Shown: positions 45,701-56,006, counted from the first letter of the stretch. The stretch: 64,000 nucleotides of DNA from Azorinus chamasolen (GCA_963576725.1 OY755239.1:62786953-62850952); one strand, 5' to 3'. Program-made: numbers and translations. Notes: generated by a model from the letters alone, not told the origin.

Positions 45701-47439
45701 TGAAAGAAATAGAATTTCAAAAAAACATGTACGGTAAAACCCCTCTAAACCAGACTTTAAATTCAGTATAAATATCAGTCTTGGAGACAGATGGCAGCTT
45801 AATACAGGATGAAAATAATGCAGAAAGCTCCTCGGCATGACTTTCACCCTGCATTAAGCAGCCACCTGCCTAAAAAGTTTCTAAATTCTTATCTACTAGA
45901 AGTCGGGTTAAGAGGGGTTTTACTGTATTGTAAAAGGTGACAAATCTATACTTTTGAATGTATTTCAGAGATTTACAAGTGATACCCTAATTACCCTAGG
46001 TATTTTGACAAACATACTTATGCAAATAGTGCAGACCCAGATCAAACACCTCCTTAATGGGCCCTTTGAAGGGTTTTCACTATTTGCTACCATGTCTGTT
46101 TAATCTAAAGTTGCAAAGATGTTTCCAAACTGACTTATTCAGCTGTACAAACTGGTAGAGAGGAGAGACTGCGTGCTAGAACACTTAACCCTTTCCTTCA
46201 TATAAATGTTTTTTCACGCGTTTGTAAACAGAGTAGACCCAGATCTGATTACTCCTATAGAAGTCGTCTGATCAGGGTCTGCTCTGTTGGCTAATGGAAT
46301 TTGAAAGATCTTTTTCTTTACTTTCTTAAATGGCTAATAATTTCCACTTTTCATGTTTCATTATAACTACTTTGTTCATGAATATTCAGTAGGTATTGAA
46401 ATTTGGAATAAACATAGAACAGGAATCAAGTTTCTTACATGGATCCGTTCCATTTGCGCTCTGTGTCTATATACATGTACTTTTTTAAACTATTGTTTTT
46501 GTTGATGTAATTATTGTTCAAATTCTCAGAGATTTTTTATAGTCAGTTTGAACTGTGCAGTAATTCCTTTTGAAACAAACTAAGTTTTCAAATATTATGC
46601 AGGTTATCGTGACCTTATTGCCAGTTGTACATTGTGTGTGTCGGTTTGTGATCAAGATCCTAGATGTTTGACAATTTTAAAATAAACCATGCAAAGCATA
46701 GACTAATTGAATCTAAATAATTATATATGCAATACACAAAATAATGAGCAGGTGACAATTTTAAATTGAACATGGTACTTTCGAATTCATAGTTGTCCTA
46801 GCACAAAGTCTGGATCCTGCCTCTACGTTTCATCGAAATGCATACTATTGACACCAGGACTGTATGTTAATATAGCATAATGCTTTAAAAAGTCCATAAC
46901 AGGTTTCAAGAGGCATGCTTATGTTTTCTAGTTTGTTTGCTTTAAAATGTATTTGGAGAAAAGAATATCAAAAAAGATAAAGAATAAAAAATATATTAGA
47001 ATCTTTTTTGGTTTTGAGGTGATTCGAACCAAGGACCTAGAGATTCATAGACGCAGCTCTTTCCCCTCGGCCACGGCTTGAGTCCCAATATATAATTGTT
47101 ACATTGTTCTATTTAAACGCTACAAAGGTGTGAAAAGCAACAACGACTAGTGAACGTACATACTTAATATGCAAATTATACAGACCCATTTTTCATGAAA
47201 TCTCCAAGTATAAAATGAATAGATTTTACCAATGACCTACTGTCAATCCAAACGCCTTTGTTCAAACAGCATGGTGTCTTTTTACAACAGAAGTCCGACA
47301 TAAGGTCGTCGGATTCTGAAAGTTCCATACCCTTCCTGTGGTATTTACAAAAGTCCGATATATTGTTGTCGGATTCTGAGTTAAATGCCCCTTTTGCCTA
47401 CACACTTATATATATAGGCTACTCTTTCTTTCTTTTTTT

Positions 47440-47558
47440 CTTTACTTTCTTAAATGGCTACTAATTGCCACTTTTCATATTTCATTGTAACTATTTTGTC
47501 CATAAATATTCAGTATGTATTGAAATTTGGAATAAACATAGAACAGGGAAAGGGTTAA
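47440..47558 (+). mobile_element. HP-A right part at the array edge
   Basis: TTTCTTAAATGGCTACTAAT, ATAAATATTCAGTATGTATT and GAACAGGGAAAGGG with TTAA at 47555-47558. Unlike the array copies it keeps the proper right end. Confidence 0.85.
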
Positions 47559-47997
47559 GGAAATTAGGGTTTTTATAAATCAGACATTTCTTGCATGTGT
47601 TTGGTACTGACCAAGTAATGGTCAGAATCATCCGGGGTCCAGTCTAGACCTACAGTGTTCTCATTCAACGATAATGGTGAAATCATTAATTCTATTATGC
47701 TAAGCACGACTTGACTTGACCCTTACTTTCAAATAACGGAGTGATGGCTCTTTACTACATAAACTATCAATTTTGGCTCTATTGGCACAAAGTGGCAAGA
47801 TGAGCTATTGGAATCGCCCTGTATGTGACATGTTCATAAAACAATTCTTTAAATGTCTTCCAAACTACTGACATGGTTTTCAGAAAAATCCACAGCAAAA
47901 AATCAATATGATATATATTATGTCCGAAACCTTCAGTACTGTCAGTACTTTGATTTTGTGATTGCAAATGAAACATTTTCCGCCGTTTTAACCCTTT
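47559..47997. other. No recognised feature
   Basis: Unassigned sequence. Confidence 0.5.
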
Positions 47998-48233
47998 TGG
48001 TGCCAAATTTCTAATTGTCGTCTGCAATCCAAGTTTGTTAAATCATTCAGTAAAATAAGGAAATGAGACAAATAAATGAAAATTTCAAAGGAATAAAGCA
48101 CATGTATAGAAATTGGGATTTAGACAAATAGTGAAGTCCCTGATCAGACGCCGCCTTGAAAAGGCGGCGTCTGATCTGGGACTGCACTATTTGTCGTGGT
48201 GTATTTATGCGACTGCGGCGGTGAAAGGGTTAA
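47998..48233 (+). mobile_element. HP-E hairpin MITE, full length (reference copy)
   Basis: TTAA at 47998-48001 and 48230-48233; ends CCCTTTTGGTGCCAAATTTC and GACTGCGGCGGTGAAAGGG. Hairpin 48124-48195 with arms GACAAATAGTGAAGTCCC / GGGACTGCACTATTTGTC and apex CGCCTTGAAAAGGCG; A/C and T/A stem differences. Confidence 0.92.
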
Positions 48234-48419
48234 ACACTCAATATCTCATGGGAGTTCGCAAAACAATTTGTCTACCTCAATTCTCGGAATACATGTAGTT
48301 GAACAGTGTTTGCAAAGGTCACTCGCACTTGATCAACACAAGCATATTTTTACCACTGTAAAAAAAGTCTCCTGACGCAATGTTGACTCTATAGTACTGG
48401 CCGAGTTACACATATTTTG

Positions 48420-48499
48420 GATATTGATGAGACGCCGAGTTACTCGGCGTCTCATCTGGACCCAAACTGTTTGCAAATGTGAAACGAAAGAAGGGTTAA
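48420..48499 (-). mobile_element. HP-D right part
   Basis: GATGAGACGCCGAGTTACTC, GGCGTCTCATCTGGACCC and CAAACTGTTTGCAAATG lead to GAAAGAAGGG and TTAA at 48496-48499. The left outer arm is missing. Confidence 0.75.
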
Positions 48500-48758
48500 A
48501 GTCCATGGCAGAATGTCCGGTGCAATACTAAATGGCCTTAGTTTTATTCCCGAGCTAATTGTAAGTTTTCCCACATTAGTTTTGTTATATTCAACATGTA
48601 CATCATGTACTTGCTCATTACTAATATTGTATTGCAACAAAAACCTTTATCCTTAACCTTATATATAGGCTCTTTCACACTTTGCATGCAGAGTAGACCA
48701 AGAATTGAAATCTTTCTGATAAGGTCAAAAATTGATATAATTATTTCTGAGGTGAATA

Positions 48759-48936
48759 TACAGTTTGACTTCGATATATCGAACTCGGATAACTCGAACT
48801 TCGGGATATCTCGAGCTAAAAGTTCTGACCTTCCAAAATTTACAATACAGCATTGTTCTACAATGACACGAACCTCTGTTAACTCGAAGTAATTTGTATG
48901 GTCCTTTGAAGTTCGAGATATCGAAGTTCAACTGTA
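48759..48936. mobile_element. PG (pogo-like) MITE without a large hairpin
   Basis: TA at 48759-48760 and 48935-48936; ends CAGTTTGACTTCGATATATC and GATATCGAAGTTCAACTG, an imperfect TIR. Confidence 0.85.
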
Positions 48937-49062
48937 TATGAGGTAACGGGTAAGAGTCATTCTTCGTGTGTGAGAAACAAACCGTACCTCTTCTGTGATG
49001 CTCTGATATCAATATTCAATTTAACCTTTAGAATGTTATGTACGAATCCGTTAATATCTTTA

Positions 49063-49775
49063 GAAACAGTCTTGATCCAGAATACATGCCGAGTGACTCG
49101 GCATCTCATCAGGACCTAAACTTTTTTTATAAGAAGCCGAGTGACTCGGCATCACACCTGGAACTGAACTGTTTATAACAAACCGAGTGACACGGCATCT
49201 CCTCTGGACCTATACTGTAAACAACAAGCCGAGTGACACGGAAACTCATCTGGACCTAAAATGTATACAATAAGCCGAGTGACACGGCATCTCATCTGGA
49301 CTTAACCTGTATACAACGAGCCGAGTGACACGGCATCTCATCTGGTCATAAACTGTATACAACAAACCGAGTGACACGGCATCTCCTCTGGACCTAAACT
49401 GTATACAACATGCCGAGTGACACGGCATCTCATCTGGTCATAAACTGTATACAACGAGCCGAGTGACACGGCATCTCATCTGGTCATAAACTGTATACAA
49501 CAAGCTGAGTGACACGGCATCTCCTCTGGACCTAAACTGTACACAACATGCCGAGTGACACGGAATCTCATCTGGTCATAAACTGTATACAACATGCCGA
49601 GTGACACGGCATCTCATCTGGTCATAAACGGTATACAACAAGCCGAGTGACACGGCATCTCCTCTGGTCATAAACTGTATACAACATGCCGAGTGACACG
49701 GCAGGCATCTCCTCTGGTCATAAGCTGTATACAACAAGCCGAGTGACACGGCATCTAATCTGCACTTGAACTGTT
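49063..49775 (+). repeat. 46-48-bp minisatellite derived from the HP-D hairpin (~14 units)
   Basis: Units contain GCCGAGTGACACGGCATCTC, ATCTGG and ATAAACTGTATACAACA. The first unit (49063-49115) keeps an HP-D arm (GAAACAGTCTTGATCCAGAA) and apex GCCGAGTGACTCGGC; later units drift to GTGACAC. Frames through it are repeat artefacts. Confidence 0.92.
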
Positions 49776-49873
49776 TACGAAAAGTATTTGCACTGGGAGA
49801 ACAGTTGCTACGAAACACCTCGAAAATTCCGATATTCAAATAAGTGTCACCGGCCTTTAAGATAAGCGACAGC

Positions 49874-50124
49874 TTAACCCTTTCCCTGTTCTATGTCTAT
49901 TCCAATTTGCAATACCTACTGAATATTCATGGACAAAATAGTTATAATGAAATACGGAAGGTGTTACATTGTAGCCATTTTAGAGACTTAAAGAAGCATA
50001 TCTATCAAATTCAATTAACAAACAGAGCAGAACCTGATCAGACGGCTCCTATAGGGGCTGTCTGATATGGGTCTGCTCTGTTTGCAAATGCGTGAAAATG
50101 TGTTTATGTGAGTGAAAGAGTTAA
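49874..50124 (-). mobile_element. HP-A hairpin MITE nested in PG
   Basis: TTAA at 49874-49877 and 50121-50124; left end CCCTTTCCCTGTTC. Hairpin about 50018-50095 (AACAGAGCAGAACCTGATCA ... apex GGCTCCTATAGGGGC ... TCTGCTCTGTTTGC). Confidence 0.92.
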
Positions 50125-50183
50125 TGCACGATGAAAGTAATGCAGAAAACTCCTCTTGTAGCTCTATGCATGACTTGCACCAG

Positions 50184-50397
50184 TTAACCCATTCCCTCAT
50201 ATTGACGACTCTGTAAAAGTCACTTTGTGAAATCATCATGATAAATAGAGCATTTGCTCTATAGGAGCCAATGATCTATTTATCACAATGGTTTCAACAA
50301 AATTCTGACATTTTCCTTTTCTCTAGTTAATGCTCCCTTTCGGTAGATTTATTCAAAGAGGTTGGATCTAAAAATAGCCTATGAGGGAAAGGGTTAA
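50184..50397 (+). mobile_element. HP-F hairpin MITE nested in PG
   Basis: TTAA at 50184-50187 and 50394-50397; ends CCCATTCCCTCATA and TATGAGGGAAAGGG. The hairpin ATAAATAGAGCATTTGCTC / ATCTATTTATCACAATGG has a damaged apex. Confidence 0.92.
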
Positions 50398-50716
50398 GCA
50401 GCCACCTGCCTAAAAAAAATCAATTCTTGTTTACTAGAGGTTGTGAGTAAGCGAGGTCTTGCTGTAAACGCATTTTTTTTAAGGATGGATTAGTTTTGCT
50501 CAACATACAAAAGATACATGCTATCATGAGATGTCTCATTTAGTTTAGTTTAAACATATTTTATTTGAAAAAGTGTACATTAATCATGATAACTACAGAG
50601 TATCACTATAGGATGAGAACGAAAGCTAAAAGCCAAATCCCTTATCTCAAACCGTCTGTTAAGCTAAATAATTACAGTTGGTACCATTCTCATAAATTTA
50701 AATTGGACTGACAACG

Positions 50717-51000
50717 TACAGTGCTCCCTCTCTACAACGACATCCTTTGGGATACGAAGATTGTATGTGTTGTTCAGAGGGAGTTGTTATAGGGAGGGAA
50801 AATCAAACATAATTAGCTTGCTTGCAGATCCCCAGATTTTTCGAGTAACAAAATCGTTATGCCTCATATGATGGAGGCATAAATAAAATACGATGGAAAA
50901 AAGTTGTTTCTGGAGCCTTGTTGTTTCGGAAACAGTGACATGCGTTGTTGCAAGGAGGGAATCGTTATTGAGAGGGTCGTTGTAGGGAGGGATCACTGTA
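50717..51000. mobile_element. PG (pogo-like) MITE
   Basis: TA at 50717-50718 and 50999-51000; ends CAGTGCTCCCTCTCTACAAC and GTTGTAGGGAGGGATCACTG. Confidence 0.88.
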
Positions 51001-51001
51001 T

Positions 51002-51068
51002 AGCAAATAGGGTGGATCTGGATCAAACGGATCCTTAAGGAGTCGGTTGATCTGGGTATGCTCATTTT
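51002..51068. repeat. HP-type hairpin
   Basis: GCAAATAGGGTGGATCTGGA, apex GGATCCTTAAGGAGTC, then TTGATCTGGGTATGCTCATT. Family not assigned. Confidence 0.7.
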
Positions 51069-51117
51069 TTCTAGCTTTGTCTATCATACTATTTACGATA
51101 AGTAGGGTATATTGTAA

Positions 51118-51190
51118 ATAAATCAACTATAGAACAATACATTTCCATTAAAACCCACTCGCCAGGCTAGTTTCGAGGTAAAACCAACAT
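51118..51190. repeat. Dispersed repeat, pair of 8432-8505
   Basis: Shares AGAACAATACATTTCCATTA, AAACCC and GGTAAAACCAACAT with the earlier copy. Confidence 0.7.
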
Positions 51191-51388
51191 TAACCCTTTC
51201 GCTGCCAATGCCGGATATGTGATTACCTATGCAAACAGTTTGGATCCAGATGAGACGCCGAGTAACTCGGCGTCTCATCAGGATCCAAACTGTTTGTTAC
51301 TTTTACTATGTTTTCGAAACAAAAGAAGGAAAATTTGTAGCAGACGACAAAGTTAGCAGACGACAAAGTTTGGCAGCGAAAGGGTTAA
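51190..51388 (+). mobile_element. HP-D hairpin MITE, full length (reference copy)
   Basis: TTAA at 51190-51193 and 51385-51388; TIR CCCTTTCGCTGCCAA / TTGGCAGCGAAAGGG. Hairpin about 51232-51297 with arms AAACAGTTTGGATCCAGATG / CATCAGGATCCAAACTGTTT and apex GCCGAGTAACTCGGC. The inner right side has GCAGACGACAAAGTTAGCAG. Confidence 0.93.
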
Positions 51389-51515
51389 TTAGATGTAATT
51401 AAGAAGGATTACAAATACTATGACGTCAAATAGATAACCCATACACACCCGAGAATCATTCATGTAAAAATAATATGTGCCTGTTGTTTTATCGATTTAT
51501 TCTTAACACAATTTC

Positions 51516-51633
51516 TTAACATAAACGCAATCCGAATGGCAAACAGTTTGGATCCAGAGGAGAAGCCAAATTACCCGACGATTCATCTGGATCCAAACTG
51601 GATGCAAATCGTCACCAGTCCTTACTGGGTTAA
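51516..51633. mobile_element. HP-D copy
   Basis: TTAA at 51516-51519 and 51630-51633. Hairpin GGCAAACAGTTTGGATCCAG ... CATCTGGATCCAAACTGG; the apex is decayed and both arms read CCAGA. Confidence 0.7.
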
Positions 51634-51669
51634 ATATTAGCGTTTCATAACATGAAAGGCAGACATAAC

Positions 51670-51790
51670 TTAACCCTTACAGTGCGGGACACAAGTCACT
51701 AATGTCCTTTAGAAACAGTGTAGACCCAGATGAAAAGGGCTCCTAGAGGAGCCCTCTCATCTGGGTCTGCCCTGTTTGTAATGTTACACT
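51670..51790 (+). mobile_element. HP-G left part with hairpin
   Basis: TTAA at 51670-51673 then CCCTTACAGTGCGGG. Hairpin 51710-51778 with arms GAAACAGTGTAGACCC / GGGTCTGCCCTGTTTG and apex GGGCTCCTAGAGGAGCCC. The right end was not found. Confidence 0.75.
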
Positions 51791-52015
51791 TTTCGTTGAA
51801 GCCCATTTGACCATTCAGCAATGTCAGAGTTACATATAATGTATGCTATTAATACGCGACTGGTCTGGTTTTCATCCTGTTTTATTTGTGTCAGTGCCCT
51901 GTTTATCCAGACTACATAAGTTTTAAATTGCCACAGTAAAATATCATTGGAAGGCCATATATAAAATGATACGCGACAAAGACTGAATGCGTTTTATAAG
52001 CGGATTTAACCATTC
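51791..52015. other. No recognised feature
   Basis: Unassigned sequence; it may include the decayed HP-G right end. Confidence 0.4.
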
Positions 52016-52160
52016 CCATGTTCAATATTGATGTCATATTTATTACCTAAAGATTTACAATTAATTGTTTTGCTTTAGGCAAAACCTGTAGAATCAGATC
52101 TTTATCATGCCAAAATCGAATAGAGCAGACCCTGATCAGACGCTGACCCTGATCAGATTT
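52016..52160 (-). mobile_element. HP-B fragment with duplicated stem block
   Basis: TTAA at 52016-52019, CCATTCCCATGTTCAATATT, HP-B interior CCTGTAGAATCAGATCTTTA. The stem block GACCCTGATCAGA occurs at 52128-52140 and again at 52145-52157. Confidence 0.8.
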
Positions 52161-52353
52161 AGATACAACATATTTTAATAAATCTACCGAAATAGAGCAT
52201 TAACTAGAGAAAAGGATTTTTTTTAGAATTTCGTAGTTTGAAACCATTGTGATAAATAGAGCATTTGCTCCTATAGGAGCAAATTCTCTATCACGATGGT
52301 TTCACAAAGTGACTTACAGAGTCGTCAAAATTCATCATGGGGGAATGGGTTAA
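52161..52353 (-). mobile_element. HP-F hairpin MITE, left-truncated
   Basis: Right end GGGGGAATGGG with TTAA at 52350-52353. The hairpin has GATAAATAGAGCATTTGC, apex GCTCCTATAGGAGC and AAATTCTCTATCACGATGG. Confidence 0.85.
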
Positions 52354-52435
52354 CCCTTACACTGCGAGGACCGAGTATATTAGACCTTTGCAAACGATCA
52401 AAAGGGATCCATTTGATCAGGCTCTGCATTGTTTG
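52350..52435 (+). mobile_element. HP-G left part, decayed
   Basis: Shares the TTAA at 52350; CCCTTACACTGCGAGGAC, GCAAACGATCAAAAGGGATC and GGCTCTGCATTGTTTG. The apex region is changed. Confidence 0.65.
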
Positions 52436-52442
52436 TCTTCAA

Positions 52443-52647
52443 TACAGTACAACATCTCTATAACGGCCACTAAATCGTGTTAATTAGTTGGTATATAGGG
52501 CAGATGGCGCTTAAAGCAATGCGAAATTAAAACAGAACGCTCCCATAGGAGCGTTCTGTTTTACTTTGACCTTGCTTTAAGCAGCCACCTGCCTTCAACA
52601 CAAATACTTGATGTGATTTAGTGACCGTTTTGGGAGGTTTTACTGTA
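52443..52647. mobile_element. PG (pogo-like) MITE, full length
   Basis: TA at 52443-52444 and 52646-52647; ends CAGTACAACATCTCTATAAC and TTTGGGAGGTTTTACTG. Hairpin 52499-52593 with apex CGCTCCCATAGGAGCG. Confidence 0.9.
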
Positions 52648-52741
52648 TAAGTTTCTTCAGTGATTAGTTTTGATACAATATTTTGTTTGATATATATTTA
52701 GACAGGGAGGAACCAGTGTTATTTTTTCAGCAGGTAATGTG

Positions 52742-52981
52742 TTAACCCTTTACCTGTTCGATATTCATGGCATACATAGTAACATCATGAATACCAATTA
52801 GGGTTTTTATTATACTGGAATGTGGACACCGGACATTTTGGCTGAGACAGAAACTGCAGAATTTGATCTATGTCACGTCATTGGAAAAACCGAGGAGATC
52901 CTGATCAGAGGGCCCCTATAGGAGCCGTCTTATCTGGGTCTAATCTGTTTGCAAATGCCTTTATATGAAGTAAAGGGTTAA
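52742..52981 (-). mobile_element. HP-B hairpin MITE
   Basis: TTAA at 52742-52745 and 52978-52981. Hairpin about 52884-52952 with apex GGCCCCTATAGGAGCC. Ends CCCTTTACCTGTTCGATATT and ATATGAAGTAAAGGG. Confidence 0.9.
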
Positions 52982-53011
52982 AATAGACGCACAGTTTGGA
53001 CTCGGCAACCA

Positions 53012-53250
53012 TTTACCCTTATCCTCCAAATCCCGACCTGACTCGATTTTGCAGTTTGGATCCAGATGGAACGGTACTCGACCAGGGTCTGCTCTATTTG
53101 CTAATGGAATGTGAAAGATATGTTTCTTTACTTTCTTAAATACCGGTAGCTACAATGTCTCCTTCCATATTTCGTTAGATATCTATTTTATCCATGAAAA
53201 TTCAGTAGGTATTACAATTTGGAATGAAAATAGAACAGGGAAAGGGTTAA
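53012..53250 (+). mobile_element. Chimera: HP-D left arm joined to HP-A right half
   Basis: GCAGTTTGGATCCAGATGG (HP-D arm) is followed by ACGGTACTCGACCAGGGTC, TGCTCTATTTGCTAATGG and the complete HP-A right side to GAACAGGGAAAGGG with TTAA at 53247-53250. The two stem halves belong to different families and cannot pair over their outer parts. Confidence 0.8.
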
Positions 53251-53442
53251 TTTTACACCTTTCACCCTACAGCATGCACACACTTTCATTTTCAAACAGC
53301 GTGTAGAACCAGATTAGATGGCTCATCTAGGAACCCTCTGATCAGGGTCTACATTATCTGCCAATCAAAATCCTCTAGCAAGTTTAAGCACATAATTTAC
53401 TGAGTGGACTCACATTCTGATAATTCTGGGTTGAAGGGTTAA
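53247..53442 (+). mobile_element. HP-G hairpin MITE
   Basis: Shares TTAA 53247-53250 and ends GGGTTGAAGGG with TTAA 53439-53442. Hairpin about 53293-53361 (TTCAAACAGCGTGTAGAACC ... GGGTCTACATTATCTG). Confidence 0.82.
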
Positions 53443-53446
53443 TAGA

Positions 53447-54394
53447 GAGTTCCTATGAAAGACTGGCGGTGACATTTCCACTTCAAGATTTCACACAATA
53501 TAATTTCACAATTTCACTTTAAAATTTCACAATTTCACTTCAAAATTCACGATTTCTCTTCAAACTTTCACAATTTCACCTGAAGATTTCATAATATCAC
53601 TATTTCACAATTTCTCGATTTCACGACTACAAAATTTCTTAATTTAGCAATTTCAACTTCATGCAAACTCTTTTAGTCACGTGGCACGCTTGACGTAATT
53701 GGGGCAACTGAGTGGCATTCACCCTCGAAATCAAGATGGCGATTGGAGATCCATAAATAACAAATTTCTACTCCTTTGCAAATAGTGTAGACCAGATCAG
53801 ACGGCTCCTATAGGAGCCATCTGATCAGGGTCTGCTCTGTTTGCTTGTGATATAATATAGATATGATTATACGGTTTCTGTAATGCATAAAATTCCTATG
53901 TCCATGTGCTATTATAACAATTAAAATCTTAATTAAAATCCTTGATGTCATTATTTCTTATATGAATATTCATGGAGGAAAGGGTTAAATAATCTTGAAA
54001 GAGGACCATGAGCACATGTTACATACCAAATATGAAGGTCCTCCGCCATACCGTTCTGGAGAGGAAGATTGTCATAGTTTTTCACCGTTTCTTTCATCGT
54101 GGCTTTTACGCCATTGCTGTGATTTCCAGCGTTTTGATGACGTCATACCATTTAAAGTAGACATTGGAATCATGAAATCGTGAAATTTTGAAGTGAAATC
54201 GTGAAATTTTGAAGATAAATCGTGAAATCGTGAAAATTTGAAGTGATATCGTGAAATTGTGAAATCATGAAATTTTGAAGTTAAATCGTGAAGTTTTGAA
54301 GTGAAGTCGTAAACTTGTGAAATCGTGAAGTCATGAATTGTATTGTGTGAAATAATAAAGTGGAAATGTCACCACCGGTCTTTCGTAAGTACCC
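53447..54394. mobile_element. Foldback element with AATTTCAC-repeat arms
   Basis: The left arm starts TTCCTATGAAAGACTGGCGG, then TGACATTTCCACTT and repeats of AATTTCACAATTTCAC. The right arm carries the inverse (GTGAAATCGTGAAATTTTGA repeats, AAGTGGAAATGTCACCACC, GGTCTTTCGTAAGTACC). An HP-B copy lies inside. No coding region. Confidence 0.82.
53748..53988 (+). mobile_element. HP-B hairpin MITE nested in the foldback element
   Basis: Hairpin 53778-53844 (GCAAATAGTGTAGACCAGA ... apex GGCTCCTATAGGAGCC ... TCTGCTCTGTTTGC). Right end ATTCATGGAGGAAAGGG with TTAA at 53985-53988. The left TTAA is lost. Confidence 0.88.
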
Positions 54395-54594
54395 TTTGAA
54401 AGTGATCGTGCGAACAGAATTATGCTGAATATGCGTTCTAATCAACGATGATCGTAATGATCGTAACGATCCAGTCGTACGTTAGAACATACGATAATTT
54501 CAGCCGTACGATATTTGGTAAGACGGATTCCAAGGTCTTACAAGTACATGTGTGTCAGTTCCATTATTTTGTCGAAGAAGGAAGTCTCGCGATA

Positions 54595-54815
54595 TAACCC
54601 ATTACTCTACATATACGCCTTTGCAAACAGAGCATACTCAGATCAGACGGCTCCTACAGGAGCCGTCTGATCTGAGTCAAGTCTGCTTGCTTATGATTTG
54701 ATATAGTTTTTACTGATACCAAACATCAATGTGTTCATATCCACTATAAAAATTTATCTAACTAAAATGCATTATGTCAGTTTTACATGAATATTCGTGC
54801 AACAATGGATTGAGA
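54595..54815 (+). mobile_element. HP-B hairpin MITE
   Basis: Left end AACCCATTACTCTACATATA, hairpin 54622-54690 with apex GGCTCCTACAGGAGCC, right end CATGAATATTCGTGCAACA without TTAA. Both arms read CAGATC. Confidence 0.8.
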
Positions 54816-55798
54816 GATTGTCATCGTCTTCCAAGAAGAATTCCTGTAGTATCATTTTGTAGAATATCTATTTTACAGTCATCTTTTACACAAGCAAATA
54901 TAGAAAAAAAGTTTCCTATATCAGTTTAAGAGTCAGCGTTCCTTCAAGTTTGGTCCCCCAAGAACTAAAACTCGTATAGCAGATCAGTCAAACGTGAAAT
55001 TAAAGAACCCTTTTCATGCGGGAAAACGTGTATGTTGGCAGTATTTGCAGCGCTCTAGTTAACGTTTGCTCCTAGATGTGTCCTTTGATCAGTGTCTTCA
55101 GTGACACCTAGCAATGTTTGACCTTTCATATCAAATGAACTCCACATTTAAATACCGATAAACCATTCCATTTATATTTATACCGATGGACTTCGATCAA
55201 CAATTTATAGATTGTATAGAAATATTCAGGTTGATTGTATATTATACATATGCCTCATGGAAATCACCAATTGTATGAGAGGTGTTTGTCGCACGACGCA
55301 TTTATAAGAAGAGTATAATGATACATGGAAACTGCAGATGAGTAGTGTTAAATTAACTTACGATTGTTTGTTGTTTTCCTATTTGCCAATTCTTAGTAAT
55401 CTCTCAGGACCCTCTTTCTATCCCCTCGTTTCGTTTCGGAGGAGATGGAAATAACAGGGTTATGTATAAGTCATATTATGATTTGCATGTATATTAATAT
55501 CTCCACGTGAAATGCTATTTCCATACATGACTTTGTAGGTAGCTTTTTTCCATCATTGAGATTGTATTACTATACGCTATATATTGTGGATGTTAATGCT
55601 TCTCGCATAGAACGAGACTTTGCAAAAATTTGAAATAAAACTGAAAATTGAAACATTTCGAATATTCAGCATTCAACGGATTGATACTGAGCACGCCACG
55701 GTGACATTTGTGATTACTGTTACAATCAGTTTTCATCCAGACGAGACAAAGTGGAACTAGGCATCTCGTAAGGACGCTGGGTGGTTGAGACTGACAAT
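54816..55798. other. Mostly unassigned
   Basis: About 1 kb without a recognisable element. A possible decayed HP-G hairpin is at 55060-55125 (GCTCCTAGATGTGTCCTTTG, AGTGTCTTCAGTGAC). No coding signal. Confidence 0.4.
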
Positions 55799-56006
55799 AT
55801 AAGTAAAATCTCTCTATAACGGCCACTAAATTACGTCAAATATTTTGTGTTTAGGGCAGGTGGCTGCTTAAAGCAAGGTGAAAGTAAAACAGAACGCTCC
55901 TATAGGAGCGTTCTGTTTTACTTTCATCTTGCTTTAAGCAGCCACCTGCTCTAAATACCATCAAATTAACACAATTTAGTGGCCGTTATAGAGAGGTTTT
56001 ACTGTA
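55799..56006. mobile_element. PG (pogo-like) MITE, full length (reference copy)
   Basis: TA at 55799-55800 and 56005-56006; ends AAGTAAAATCTCTCTATAAC and TTATAGAGAGGTTTTACTG. Hairpin 55855-55949 with ~47-bp arms (GCAGGTGGCTGCTTAAAGCA ...) and apex CGCTCCTATAGGAGCG, one stem mismatch seen. Confidence 0.93.

Larger units (their letters stand above)
35985..47400. repeat. Tandem array of six ~2.0/2.4-kb units
   Basis: TAATCTAAAGTTGCAAA or its variant recurs near 35988, 37369, 39356, 41343, 43728 and 46100. In each full unit I see an HP-A-like copy without a right TTAA, a tRNA-like stretch, a CCAAACGCCTTTGTTCAAAC block, a 217-bp exon-like ORF, a PG hairpin with collapsed apex, and an HP-type hairpin (AAATAGTGCAGACCC). 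The first unit lacks about 0.6 kb; the last is cut at about 47400. The copies are very similar by eye. Confidence 0.95.
49815..50466. mobile_element. PG MITE carrying HP-A and HP-F insertions in its hairpin
   Basis: Remaining PG pieces: GACAGC before 49874; TGCACGATGAAAGTAATGCA, then AAACTCC up to 50183; GCAGCCACCTGCC and GAGGTCTTGCTG after 50397. The left terminus is approximate. Both TTAA sites of the original GCTTAATGC...GCATTAAGC palindrome are occupied. Confidence 0.75.
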
